This document shows positions 19,001 through 22,108 of a stretch of 22,108 nt of DNA, piece by piece. Within the stretch, counting starts at the first letter, position 1; the number at the start of each line of letters is the position of its first letter. The translations under genes and the position numbers were made by a program. A model generated the notes under the pieces. The model ran no database searches. It saw only the letters and a list, made by a program, of their open reading frames with translations, and was not told the origin of the DNA. The DNA lies in assembly GCA_001687465.1 (NCBI GenBank), contig LVLI01002119.1, forward strand, positions 1 through 22,108. The letters are read 5' to 3'. The stretch is from Halocafeteria seosinensis. Lineage: Eukaryota > Sar > Bigyra > Bicosoecida.

Positions 19001-21214
19001 TTTTCTCGAAATCCTTGAAAAAATCGGTAGACTGACAAAGAAGAGCAGTGCAAATGTCACCTGAAAGGTAGCAGGTAAAAAAGATAATGTTGCGTGGTGG
19101 GGTCTGATATGATTTGGAGCATATCTCCAACTAAAGAAGGAAACATCGGGCTTGATTGTAAATGACCGTTCAAAATTAACTACTCCGTTCAAGTATATGA
19201 CTCTTCCGTTATACCGTTGCGAATTTTCTCGACGATAAAGTTGACCTCGAATATCATACAAGTTGGCCGACTTCCCCGTAAGCGTGACATTGGTTAGAAT
19301 GAATTGCAGCTCGCTTCCCACTATCTTAATGTGATCATACACGGAGTCAACTATCTCCACTTTCCCAACCTTCTCAGATAAACCACCTATTATTCCACCT
19401 GCTGTGTCTTCTGTGCCCCAACCACCCGGAGACGTCGACGAGCTGAAGCCCTGATATGTAGTATCATCTCCGGAAATACCTCCTGCACCCAAACCTTGGA
19501 TATCACCTCGCTTATAGCAATCCGTAATATTAGGACTTTCCTCTCTGAGAGCTGAAACATATCCGCTATTCCCCCCACTACTATGGGCACCAATTTGTCC
19601 AGCAGAGTAGCACTTTTGAACGTTCACCTTTCCATGATCGCTACCGGCAGCGCTACCCACAATTCCAACACCTAGTACATCATCTGAGGGAATGATTCCT
19701 GACGAAAACGGGTGTAAGGCATGGACACTACCATTCATAGTACCAGCACCTTCTCCAGCAATACCACATAAACCGGGTCCTTTAATATTGCCGATAGAAT
19801 AAGTTGTTGCTATGTGAGCCTCCCCATTACGTCCTATATCAAGTCCTGCGATACTGCCTATGGATTGACCTAATATTGCCCCTCGAGAAACGGAATCGAA
19901 TATTGCAATTTTGCAATGATTTTTCCCACATATTCCACCGCCATATTTCCATATATCTCCGGTTGGGCTGCAAGACTTAACAGTCAAGTACTGCTGAGCT
20001 GTTCGAACAATAAAGCCTCCGCTTTCACCAGTGGTTCCATTCTGAACATTCGCGCTTTTAATCACTAGGACATTTGTGATTGAATGTACATCGTCGCTGA
20101 AATTATCAAGTCTTCTGAAACTCTCGCTTTCGGTCAAATTGATAATGTTGCCACTCTCCTGGCTCCCTCCACCACAATTGAATGTCTCATGCGCACCAAG
20201 AGAGACGTAAGTCTTAGCTCCGTAATTTTGTCCTTCCCAGTTCAGCACACTACAAGCTATGCGAAGAGTATTGCTCTGAGGGGCATTTTCAAAACGGGCT
20301 TCTTTTCCAGCAATTATGTTCTCGCGTAAATTCGTGGTTCCTTTTACAAAAGCAATGGGTGAACTAAAGAGGAACGCAGTAATGGCACTTATGTGCACAA
20401 CACCAGCACGCAACGGTCGTTTCTGTTTCCTCTGTACAAATGAAGGCGCATGGAAACTAGCTGGTGCGGCTTTACCAGACACCAGCCGCAGGGGTGCTTT
20501 GTGGCCAAGAGGCATATAAGCTCTTAGCAGAACAAGACAAATGCCCAACATTGTCACACAATTACCAAGAATATTCGATTTTTGGAGTGTGATACAAGCC
20601 ATTATCTTTAAAATGGCGTAGGGGTTTGGCATCTTCAGTGGAAATGTTCTCTTAAGGCCACAATCCGCTCCAGTACCCACTCTCGAGTTGCATGAAAACG
20701 CTATCGCTCTTTTTCCCGAGTTTGAAACTAAGCGTCTCGCCACAGGTCCATTTTCCCGGTCCTTTGCCACTGAAATTTCTATACAGCTATACCAAGTACC
20801 ATATTGGATTGCGAGACCACTGTGCTCGTGGATAATTAAGCAGTGAAATCGAATAGGGATTCCATGGTCGATGCGCGATAGCCTCATGGAGCAAAAGAAT
20901 TGAAGTCTGAAGGGTGTACCCGTTACAGGGACATTTCGTGGCCCAACTGACCAGGATCTTTGCTTTGGCAAATCGATAGCAAGATATACGTTTTGCATAG
21001 AATTCTCTGTCGGACGAGCAGAAATGGCTTCCTTGGAAACTATCAGGCGACTTGTCGCGGCAGAAGCACAGTGAGTGCTGTTTGCATTTTTGGGTAGCCC
21101 TGCGAAGCTATCCCCCATAGTACAATCCGGTTCAGTAGCTTTAGATATCGTTGCCAGTGCTGAATACATAACAAGTAGTTGCGCCATGGTTGGCATGGCA
21201 TGGCTCTTTCGCAT
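4088..21214 (-). CDS. Giant GLUG-repeat surface protein with Cys-rich stalk and polytopic membrane domain
   Basis: This is one uninterrupted frame of 5708 residues from the ATG at 21214 to the TAA at 4088-4090, with no intron needed. The frame stays open upstream to a TTG at 21292, but the first ATG gives a signal-peptide-like start (AQLLVMYSALATIS). In order: unrecognised Cys-containing region (about 25-233), divergent repeat unit A (296-about 670), TM-like fragment (about 717-741), internal signal peptide after Met749, GLUG-like units B-H (794-about 3965), a Pro/Ser/Thr linker, beta-rich ectodomain (4021-4748), Cys-rich stalk (4749-4918), about eight spans (4925-5313) and a Gln/Ser-rich tail (5314-5708). 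GLUG repeats are known in secreted and surface proteins. Numerous N-x-S/T sites fit secretion. The likely role is adhesion or sensing at the cell surface, which is inference. The functional start may instead be Met749 (position 18970), giving 4960 residues. Confidence 0.85.
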   Translation of the reverse strand: MRKSHAMPTMAQLLVMYSALATISKATEPDCTMGDSFAGLPKNANSTHCASAATSRLIVSKEAISARPTENSMQNVYLAIDLPKQRSWSVGPRNVPVTGTPFRLQFFCSMRLSRIDHGIPIRFHCLIIHEHSGLAIQYGTWYSCIEISVAKDRENGPVARRLVSNSGKRAIAFSCNSRVGTGADCGLKRTFPLKMPNPYAILKIMACITLQKSNILGNCVTMLGICLVLLRAYMPLGHKAPLRLVSGKAAPASFHAPSFVQRKQKRPLRAGVVHISAITAFLFSSPIAFVKGTTNLRENIIAGKEARFENAPQSNTLRIACSVLNWEGQNYGAKTYVSLGAHETFNCGGGSQESGNIINLTESESFRRLDNFSDDVHSITNVLVIKSANVQNGTTGESGGFIVRTAQQYLTVKSCSPTGDIWKYGGGICGKNHCKIAIFDSVSRGAILGQSIGSIAGLDIGRNGEAHIATTYSIGNIKGPGLCGIAGEGAGTMNGSVHALHPFSSGIIPSDDVLGVGIVGSAAGSDHGKVNVQKCYSAGQIGAHSSGGNSGYVSALREESPNITDCYKRGDIQGLGAGGISGDDTTYQGFSSSTSPGGWGTEDTAGGIIGGLSEKVGKVEIVDSVYDHIKIVGSELQFILTNVTLTGKSANLYDIRGQLYRRENSQRYNGRVIYLNGVVNFERSFTIKPDVSFFSWRYAPNHIRPHHATLSFLPATFQVTFALLFFVSLPIFSRISRKWNNMIDKTYDMSISLHWKPKALETCSGKLLPLIASIVVLLHLRVASAYVPPPTGIDLRDNIIHGSEPCFHYIPEKSLFEMNCSVLYWRDQGYKPDTHISLSVNETFDGGGHNPNQTRIIDLNGTVGFEGLFTVREEVTTFGDAPLITNVNVKNGELSYGVGCIVQSHQKFFFVDSCSYTGGVIGGEAGGICGRRCGLNGGEVKIFRSYSAECKISTGAGGIAGEQVGYNGVVHIVQCYSTGTIAQAAGGICGGDAGEQYGKVFISQSFSTGDMGVDALNSGGIVGHDAAKDNGYVLIKECYTTGRILAEGSGGITGSSSGVKGGKVSILDCYTQGNIGGQEAGGITGLGTGGSRESSSSGYSVEIKNTYASGIVNNDAAGGIIGSIADDDVANNIYVQYSLYTSDSMVGGYSAIHPNETGNSNDLDKIGGQLYHHGGVQRWDNGTWTVIGSDQLPILRYQLQSPHEDVQSTTPSITSSPSPSVLTPSPASPSATPTPTPTPFPTDLRENIMEGTEPCFDYNSEKKLFRMICDVLEWQEQRYGASTHITLHANEVFDGGGDRHDGNVIDLAGVVNFEGLFRISRDVYSILNAPLIRNVDVKGGVTAVGGGFVVQSFEGYFEIDSCSSTGDITENSGGIAGEYSGRNYGEVEILSSHSEGRILGRNAGGITGEYSGQNGVLRMTRCYSTGSIEGENAGGLCGYQTGDSGIVYVTESHATGDILQRAQGGGGVTGGAPAGSGIIRISKCYSTGKILAKRSGGIIGSEAARYGQVYIRDCYTRGSIQERYAGGIVGGELGGFSDAAGSKLFIENTFASGALVHAEAGGIIGSILYDFDGTAEVLYSVFNGSNTGTIIGDDPNDVLVAIGTSNNLANIRGQLYSTDIVQLWDNETWTVTKDAQVPILRFQLQAANESVKVPPSPDLRGSILEGKEQCFRFTTDQKLFEITCSVLYWKLQGYKSETFLTLAANEVFDGSSPTLSNGSMVDLTGIDNFRGLFSIRRDVKSNAEAPVIQNVHTKNGITAFQGGFIIRAGQRLFNVDDCSSTGDITGGGSGGICGLGCGKEEGEIKVSNSSSTGSIMGNRAGGILGAQAGGWAGIVHVTGCLSSGSIGKDAGGIAGRGTGDSRAVVYIDHCFSTGTIVGSSSGGILGVCDFSGFGVHMYVSKCYSTGDILEGADGAGGIIGAEAGRSAYAEITECYSFGRILARRSGGIVGEVPAEEEGRVHIINCYTHGQIGGKYAGGVVGGCGGGDVYRFSPQGQLLIKNTYTAGVLSHVDAGGIIGSISDDFGGEIQVKYSVYNDVRVVGEDPGNNIGSTRGVSNNLNEIRGQLYHYNGTQRWSNSTWVIHGTRRLPVLRFQTHFPVSNQTATAVFASPTPSIHPSPSRSTPTPTPESTMATPSPRLSPSPSQRSPTPSPASMTPTPTQTPSPFPIDLRENIVEGKEPCFHYSPEKKMFRMICTVLPWQEQRYGPETYISLDSNEIFDGGGHNGSIIDLSGVVNFEGLFRIRWYYSVDSIFEAPLIRNVDARYGSTATEAGFIVRRSQNYFTVDSCSSTGSIGESGGGITGAFSGSGGDARVLRSYSLGKIMGKKAGGITGSKAGESEGVMLIARCYSAGNIEGELAGGIGGYKCGSGQGTVYITECHATGNILKSAREGGGILGGRVGYLDGIIRMSKCYTSGKILAEGSGGLIGARVGEHEAEVSIKDCYTRGDIRGKFAGGIAGEDVGAFDSYYHDLEPYEVVIENTFASGAIGHPEAGGILGSMGYGDVEKVEVRYSVFNDSNGDRLIGDGSHEPLLTEGNSNNLTEIRGRLYHYEGVQRWGNDTWTVNENDELPILLFQLQPRNSNVDTFFPDLRGSIIEGKEPCFRYVADKKLFQITCSVIQWELHGYGGETHISLAANEAFDGNSTDSHNGSIIDLSGIFNFRGLFSIRSDIQSIAEAPVVRNVHTKNGAIVHEGGFIVRAWQRFFTVDACSSTGEISGASGGGICGHQCSGDGGEMHVSNSISAGPILGENAGGIVGGYAGSFWGFVRIVNCFSSGRIVDEAGGGITGTAPGQAATVHIEHCYSTGDIAGYKAGGICGDRGGDNGRLYVTHTYSTGDIVESAAGGGCIMGSGAGQRSGYAEIRECYSTGKISADGSGGIVGELAAEGDGQVEVADSYSRGNVSRQYAGGIAGGSAGGSGQGQLHTTSSYTAGVLAQVDTGGIIGSVRDDFGGEIQVKYSVYNDGRLVGRDPGNNTADSTTGNSNNLNEIRGQLYHYNGTRKWNADTWTVNGTTQLPILRFQARFSASNQPLTAASASPSPVFASTTASASISPSTSPSETSTLSAAGSPTETPSPFPTDLRESIIEGNEPCFHFEPEKQMFRMTCSALSWQEQRYGPGTYITLGANEVFNGGGGDQHNGNIIDLTGIINFEGLFRIGKDVYSKFEAPVIRNVDTKGGATAVGAGFIVQKSQKYLKVDSCSSTGIITEDGGGITGEYCGSRAQVDILNSYSEGRIDGGYAGGIIGRSVCLEGILRITRCYSTGDILGDSAGGISGEGTGLAALVYINKSHSTGDIVKSARGGGGIVGAGFGRYGGTAFISECFTTGNMLAQNSGGLIGKTAVENHGRMYVRDCYTHGKIHGKAAGGIVGGQLGGQTIFDRAHEVFINNTFASGALLGTNARGIIGSIDSEFDGKVEVHYSVFNDSNINNIIGQHPQHTLLTIGNSNDLTDIRGELYHYDGMQRWDNETWAVNETNQLPILRFQTQPANRSVTPPSSRDLRGRILEGKEPCFRFVPEQQLFQITCDVVHWKLQGYGRETHISLAKNEAFDGQSPGLRHGSIVDLTGVDNFIGLLSVERDVQSIAEGPMVRNVYIRNGTTAKGGGFVVRPRQRFFTVDGCSSTGDISCQGSGAICGKACGEDNGEVNVSNSTSTGQISGWYAGGIMGMRSGENGGVVQVTNCHSTGGIVREAGGITGRNAGTDGGTVLIERCSSSGRIMDGGGITAGKAADKGGIVRITECYSKGSIEHRQAGGICGYSAASSGGQVSVTRCYSTGDIIEGATGAGGIMGGSAGQSEYGQEAQPGYVELRECYSSGNMLAKGSGGITGGWTVSRDGHVQITDSYTRGNISGKYAGGLVGGSVGDQPGRGEIHVKNTYAAGVLAHVNAGGIIGSILDGFEGEIRVKYSVYNGERFIGHDQGNYSKSVLGNSNNLNEIRGQLYHYNGLQQWDNSTWSVPGTTRLPILRFQAHHSPSNHPMAATTSPSLEPPTPARTSPVTMSPTSTAMLTSSPTGTVTPTTTPSNVFRNLTRTEKAISSCGKKNPFNCATAVFEETETTAFDSERQNGSFTGTSFKVDVQSAEGTPADVQLGCGSVATPNDDNEIVYTGCQDQHVDTNLDLPLPIIHRPVVVFNTSCVGSRTTSSSCRTLTYDLRLFFHQNAPSWITSQLPLLRQSATRSRRRKLDESSRILVPMNLLVQVDDEIITSANPSMSIDISKFVESRTLDVSVQPQSLSIDEGRKPSTINASRVIERSVILSMEANQRYSWSNPSELEGIAILPESGESGDSAVSLEMTLAFDIELALQGLVESYVQVTVSDIGLDVSTVIEVAISLRVREAHFELIQNSFNAQMSFAEAPRSRTIRAANDGNYVANWKARMYTSGGHEVSGGIASSFWARPTAGVLPAEGHIPATTEQEMLLQLEMVPSNVNVSGLFEAWLLIETDSRNGEGQALSEDPPSVGASRLKGQRFWVRLSLLVTSVFVCPERPLEAELTPKEVMSVKWDVLNVDRQSVFVMPRLFTLELNDSGRAMDSTLQDNVMKFGNWLQFNPASAVINADNRRTFRATIRYPQEMLTYNKSKNSFSAFVYSPVMRYSLSILTFQQWLADERFADSSDTRDLSLNTVFAPGSADPLKSRITPRVDRGFVNERLRVAVVLADVFGNTPARSIFSGEEVRRNPEGHPYVTVVVRALGDDISESAISREYPLRVQEGDEVGSFSVFLTFTVQGRASVNARLNNVSIENTDVVLQTKSVVCPTNEVPNEKGSQCLCKAGFARQEEEEANGRDAECLPCPAGQFLAQASNKRKCDACPSDHFSLEGSSECTPCPSNGFECVKGQLLMEDGHWCEVCEVNSPRRPMNQTVRSYIVEKLHDGNPVRLHKCDPPSACVVNNTHFVAECSGGRSGPLCDSCQAGWVRTEDECLECQDEARDAAMVVLWALVAILVFVGINIQEFRRTISSERESNHDTSPKPGQSLPQIYGDKVSDQSIESEGVMDPFSYLQSVVLLGIDYLQINSILSELEYTPFSGDARWYREFSRLFLMDPTRPDAFHCVTRLQFFGLSLISLLSPWVIVILSQWIQYVMNAIKKGQGASCGQAFKSSLNPVAILLGQFHTATTMAVVNTYNIYPHKVFGEQRLRADLSVTTTGAEYTVLAIISGFTVATVVFGFPVFLSISRMWKHRTATEPSLRHDFLNMIDGLRIRKRGYLWPAMEILRKSILILLAFFVSDGLEQVVSAATVLIIFMIVVAMMRPYKLKSPLNELEMVKSLCLPITVGLGLVRHSVKDPDNEAVIDISVIAVQMVMLVWLLITLIKLFLLVFKDGFNRFLEWVHANRFCRKLRCDRKGEPKSPPRFSNIMEPSPRGEQGVSGMKRKMHEDAGRRNSTQSSLESRNVQQSHQANEQQNARSGAVHQDGLGYNNQATAELMRNRSKRRCASVPARMEQVQLYLDSKSEYSFGERTLPNNDEGASHQTSAPETKSTQDTVLMDLDPTHEFYCKELEHHNTETAPADSSQPLFISRTSDINFTKQQDVDGDLDHEADPPSSARNGSDHYAYLHSVPSGSLDSRRPVEEISIEEFPTSTMRASMSKLEAQGMEQMKSTVSARSMVLQNVAPEGRTRQQQTIPEQSEAKLPTSTVGTSNDQMQSYTPEPESKKTTRGLLVAQPPNVVPTHDFGANQLEISTQEPGSVQAQSESTEKNTGRAKVLEPTEESGEDQ
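4091..5275 (-). other. Long hydrophilic cytoplasmic tail
   Basis: Residues 5314-5708, about 395 residues rich in Gln, Ser, Thr, Glu and Arg, with no hydrophobic span and little sign of folded structure. Basic patches (KLRCDRKGE, MKRKMHEDAGRR, RSKRRCAS) fall early and acidic stretches late (EPTEESGEDQ at the end). It is probably disordered and intracellular if the N-terminus is outside and the span count is even. It may be a signalling or scaffold tail, but no motif proves it. Confidence 0.6.
5276..6442 (-). other. Polytopic membrane domain, about eight spans
   Basis: Residues about 4925-5313. Approximate spans: 4925-4944 (AAMVVLWALVAILVFVGI), 5052-5076, 5097-5114, 5143-5169 (ending GFPVFLSISRMW), 5205-5222 (ILRKSILILLAFFV), 5225-5244, 5259-5273 and 5286-5313. 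The WPAMEILRKS motif followed by MRPYK and NELEMVK resembles the conserved core of polytopic domains found after GCC2/GCC3 stalks in algal and stramenopile proteins. I know this similarity from family recollection and have not searched it. Confidence 0.75.
6461..6970 (-). other. Cys-rich stalk, GCC2/GCC3 (ephrin-receptor-like / TNFR-like) type
   Basis: Residues 4749-4918. Dense CxxC and C-x(n)-C spacing is visible: QCLCKAGF, ECLPCPAGQFLAQ, KCDACPSDHFSLEG, ECTPCPSNGFEC and CDSCQAGW...ECLECQ. CPAGQF and CP..HFS.EG.S.C.PCP are typical of GCC2/GCC3 and EGF-like modules. In protist and algal proteins such modules often sit directly before a polytopic membrane domain, as here. Confidence 0.8.
6971..9154 (-). 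other. Beta-rich membrane-proximal ectodomain
   Basis: Residues 4021-4748 lack GLUG rungs. An N-terminal part with several Cys (SSCGKKNPFNC, VQLGCGS, YTGCQ) is followed by an Arg-rich RSRRRKLDESS that resembles a proprotein-convertase site. After it come several stretches of alternating hydrophobic residues resembling Ig-like or ASH-like beta-sandwiches (for example FELIQNSFNAQMSFAEAP, then a WKARMYTS strand). Domain identity is not recognised. It connects the repeat array to the Cys-rich stalk. Confidence 0.6.
9155..11980 (-). repeat. Super-repeat 3: units G and H plus linker
   Basis: Unit G (11980-10727, head DLRESIIEGNEPCF, 418 residues) is followed by unit H (10726-about 9320, head DLRGRILEGKEPCF), then a Thr/Pro/Ser linker at 9155-9320. 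H has about nine rungs, one more than D or F, and some rungs are altered (GAICG, GGGITAG). G has RGIIGS where the other units read GGIIGS or GGILGS. Class features again pair G with C and E, and H with D and F. Confidence 0.9.
11981..14710 (-). repeat. Super-repeat 2: units E and F plus linker
   Basis: Unit E (14710-13448, head DLRENIVEGKEPCF, 421 residues) is followed by unit F (13447-11981, head DLRGSIIEGKEPCF, 489 residues with linker). E matches C, and F matches D, in head, YSVFN/YSVYND class and tail. The linker at about 11981-12155 is Ser/Thr/Ala-rich and ends TPSPFPT. Confidence 0.9.
14711..17488 (-). repeat. Super-repeat 1: units C and D plus linker
   Basis: Unit C (17488-16244, head DLRENIMEGTEPCF, 415 residues, no linker) is followed by unit D (16243-14711, head DLRGSILEGKEQCF, 511 residues including linker). 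C has about seven rungs and D about eight. The C tail contains YSVFN and the D tail YSVYND, which distinguishes the two classes. The Pro/Ser/Thr linker at about 14711-14940 is the longest in the protein and ends TPSPFPI before the next DLREN. Confidence 0.9.
17489..18835 (-). repeat. GLUG-like unit B (DLRDNI type) with Pro/Thr linker
   Basis: Residues 794-1242. The head is DLRDNIIHGSEPCFHYIPEK with its second Cys 14 residues after the first. Seven or more rungs carry GGI.G plus a CYSTG-like turn, and the tail is GNSNDLDKIGGQLYHH...LPILRYQ. It closes with a Pro/Ser/Thr linker containing PTPTPTPFPT at 17489-about 17612. It is the only intact unit outside the paired arrangement, because it carries a linker without a preceding partner. 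Confidence 0.85.
18836..18970 (-). other. Internal start with strong signal peptide
   Basis: Met749 (ATG at 18970; another in-frame ATG lies at 18991) is followed by a basic n-region and a clear hydrophobic core (KLLPLIASIVVLLHL). A cleavage-like RVASA-Y then leads, after nine residues (YVPPPTGID...), into unit B. A signal peptide in the middle of an ectodomain would be a stop-transfer or a second signal anchor in the long protein. As the true N-terminus of a 4960-residue protein it makes immediate sense. Confidence 0.65.
18971..20515 (-). other. Degenerate first gene copy: leader, unit A and truncated TM fragment
   Basis: Met234 (20515) is followed by a leader-like hydrophobic segment (HISAITAFLFSSPIAF) directly before NLRENI, the same arrangement as the internal signal peptide before unit B. 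Unit A (from 20329) has decayed rungs: GGNSGY and VGIVGS where the other units have GGIxG. It also has EARF in place of the conserved EPCF. At 19205-19210 the unit ending (GQLYRRENSQRYNG) jumps to a unit-start motif (VIYLNGVVNFERSFTI), consistent with unequal recombination at a shared Asn-Gly. A membrane-like segment ending PIFSRISRKWNN follows. This looks like a collapsed paralogue, still in frame with its neighbour. Confidence 0.55.
20516..21214 (-). other. N-terminal region of unknown family within the giant frame
   Basis: Residues 1-233 begin with a plausible signal peptide and contain about ten Cys, spread through a sequence with alternating hydrophobic and polar residues (for example RLQFFCSMRLSRIDHG and RFHCLIIHEHSGLAIQ). 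It has no GLUG rungs and I recognise no domain. It ends in a hydrophobic run (TMLGICLVLLRAY) just before Met234. It could be a separate small secreted domain, an unrelated gene fused in frame, or leader sequence that is not translated. An open frame this long is unlikely by chance. Confidence 0.5.
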
Positions 21215-22108
21215 CTTGAAGCGCTTCTTACTCTGTACTGGCACATTACACACAGAGTGACGTGTAAGTACTGCATACAAGCTACCAGACAATTTTCACA
21301 TCGCTGTCACACACTCAATGTAAGATGGGCAATGTATATCGGTGCATCCACGCGACACGAAGTTGATCGCAACGCATGCATTCCGTCAAAGCGACAGCAA
21401 GCACTCTGACGTGCCTCCCAGGACTACATTTAGGAGCAGCGGAGAAAAATGAACCCGCAAAGACATCCTATCCGGATAGGCCTTTGCGAGATGTCCTTTG
21501 ATCACAAGAAAAGGAGATCAGACGAACATCGGTCAACGGCTGCAAGTAAGAACCTACCAAAATCTAGATCGATGTTTTCCCCTTATTTCACCCCTTCACT
21601 ACATCCTTTATCCTTTTTCGTCACCTTGTCCCCTGTCACTAGCCTGGACACCAAAAAGGAGTGACGTTTGTCCTCGACGTACCTCTTCTGATGCCGTCCA
21701 AGAACTATAGGAGCACAACCGCATAAAGTTGATGGAATTTACGTTCCACTCTATTCAAACCAGTCGATGAATCTTCGTTTGATAAATCAACTCAATTTAG
21801 CTTCTCTCATACTAAGTACAATTCCGCTTCAAGAGCCAGTGAACGCAAGGCACGCGATCCGCGCTAAACGGTCTAGGCTTTCTTGTATGGATGTTGTCTC
21901 GTCACATAAACGAACACAGTTCGAGGAAAAGCACTCAATCACGTATCGGCGTTGCATCATGCTAAGTTATATGCTTCAGGGAGTGAGCATGGGCCAATTA
22001 CTATGTGTGCTCTGACCAGGTGTCGCTGACAGCTGTCAGAGCGCCAACTTAGTCGACAGTTCGGTGACAAGGGCTAAACGCCTTAATCATCAGGTTGACC
22101 CACCCGCC
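21215..22108. other. Upstream region of the giant gene
   Basis: No confident gene is seen. A plus-strand ATG frame at 21767-22015 (82 residues) shows no recognisable motif and is probably chance. On the minus strand the giant frame extends open from 21214 to 21292 without an ATG. A nested inverted repeat lies at 21457-21487, and a 14-bp palindrome CTGACAGCTGTCAG at 22026-22039. The promoter of the giant gene should lie here, but no clear TATA box is identified. Confidence 0.5.
21457..21487. repeat. Nested inverted repeat upstream of the giant gene
   Basis: GCAAAG (21457-21462) pairs with CTTTGC (21482-21487). They enclose the perfect 14-bp palindrome CCTATCCGGATAGG (21467-21480). GACATC on the left can alternatively pair with GATGTC just to the right. 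It lies about 250 bp upstream of the ATG at 21214, so it could be a protein-binding dyad, but function is not shown. Confidence 0.7.

Noticed and set aside
4088-21214. Bacterial origin of the window, given GLUG repeats
   Set aside because: The GCC2/GCC3-like stalk with polytopic membrane domain and long disordered tail, the absence of operons, and the large gene-free gaps fit a eukaryotic nuclear locus better.
21215-21292. Extension of the giant gene to a TTG at 21292
   Set aside because: TTG is not a usual eukaryotic start. The first ATG at 21214 gives a signal-peptide-like N-terminus, so the extra 26 codons are probably untranslated.
21767-22015. 82-residue plus-strand ATG frame near the right edge
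   Set aside because: It has no recognisable motif, membrane pattern or repeat, and the length is compatible with chance.

Overview
The window looks like nuclear DNA of a eukaryote, most likely an alga or a related protist. The reasons are one intronless 17-kb reading frame for a secreted, multi-membrane-span protein with Pro/Thr-rich linkers, no bacterial-style operons or Shine-Dalgarno spacing, and long gene-free stretches. An intron-poor red alga or a stramenopile would fit, but the lineage is an inference from architecture and I cannot fix it from sequence alone.

Layout: (1) 1-1653, plus strand: the 3' part of an unrecognised membrane-protein gene, open to the left edge. (2) 1654-4087: about 2.4 kb between two convergent genes. 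It holds decayed coding-like pieces, a perfect 56-bp palindrome at 2539-2594, a faint dispersed repeat and possible 3'-end signals. (3) 4088-21214, minus strand: one uninterrupted frame of 5708 codons from its first ATG. (4) 21215-22108: the upstream region of that gene, with a nested inverted repeat.

The giant protein, read N to C, has a signal-peptide-like start and about 230 residues of unrecognised Cys-containing sequence. Next come a divergent, truncated repeat unit (A) with its own leader-like segment, a TM-domain-like fragment, and a second strong internal signal peptide at Met749. Seven large units (B-H, about 415-510 residues each) follow. Each is built from 7-9 GLUG-like rungs of about 30 residues, with a two-Cys head and a W...LPILRFQ tail. 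Then come a beta-rich ectodomain, a Cys-rich GCC2/GCC3-like stalk, about eight membrane spans, and a 395-residue hydrophilic tail. Units C-H form three copies of a two-unit super-repeat, each closed by a Pro/Ser/Thr linker.

The likely role is a very large cell-surface adhesin or receptor: a beta-solenoid-rich ectodomain on a polytopic membrane anchor with a long cytoplasmic tail. The most interesting reading is that two tandem family members collapsed into one in-frame gene. The upstream copy survives as a degenerate N-terminal extension (about 18971-20515) fused to a complete downstream copy (4088-18970).
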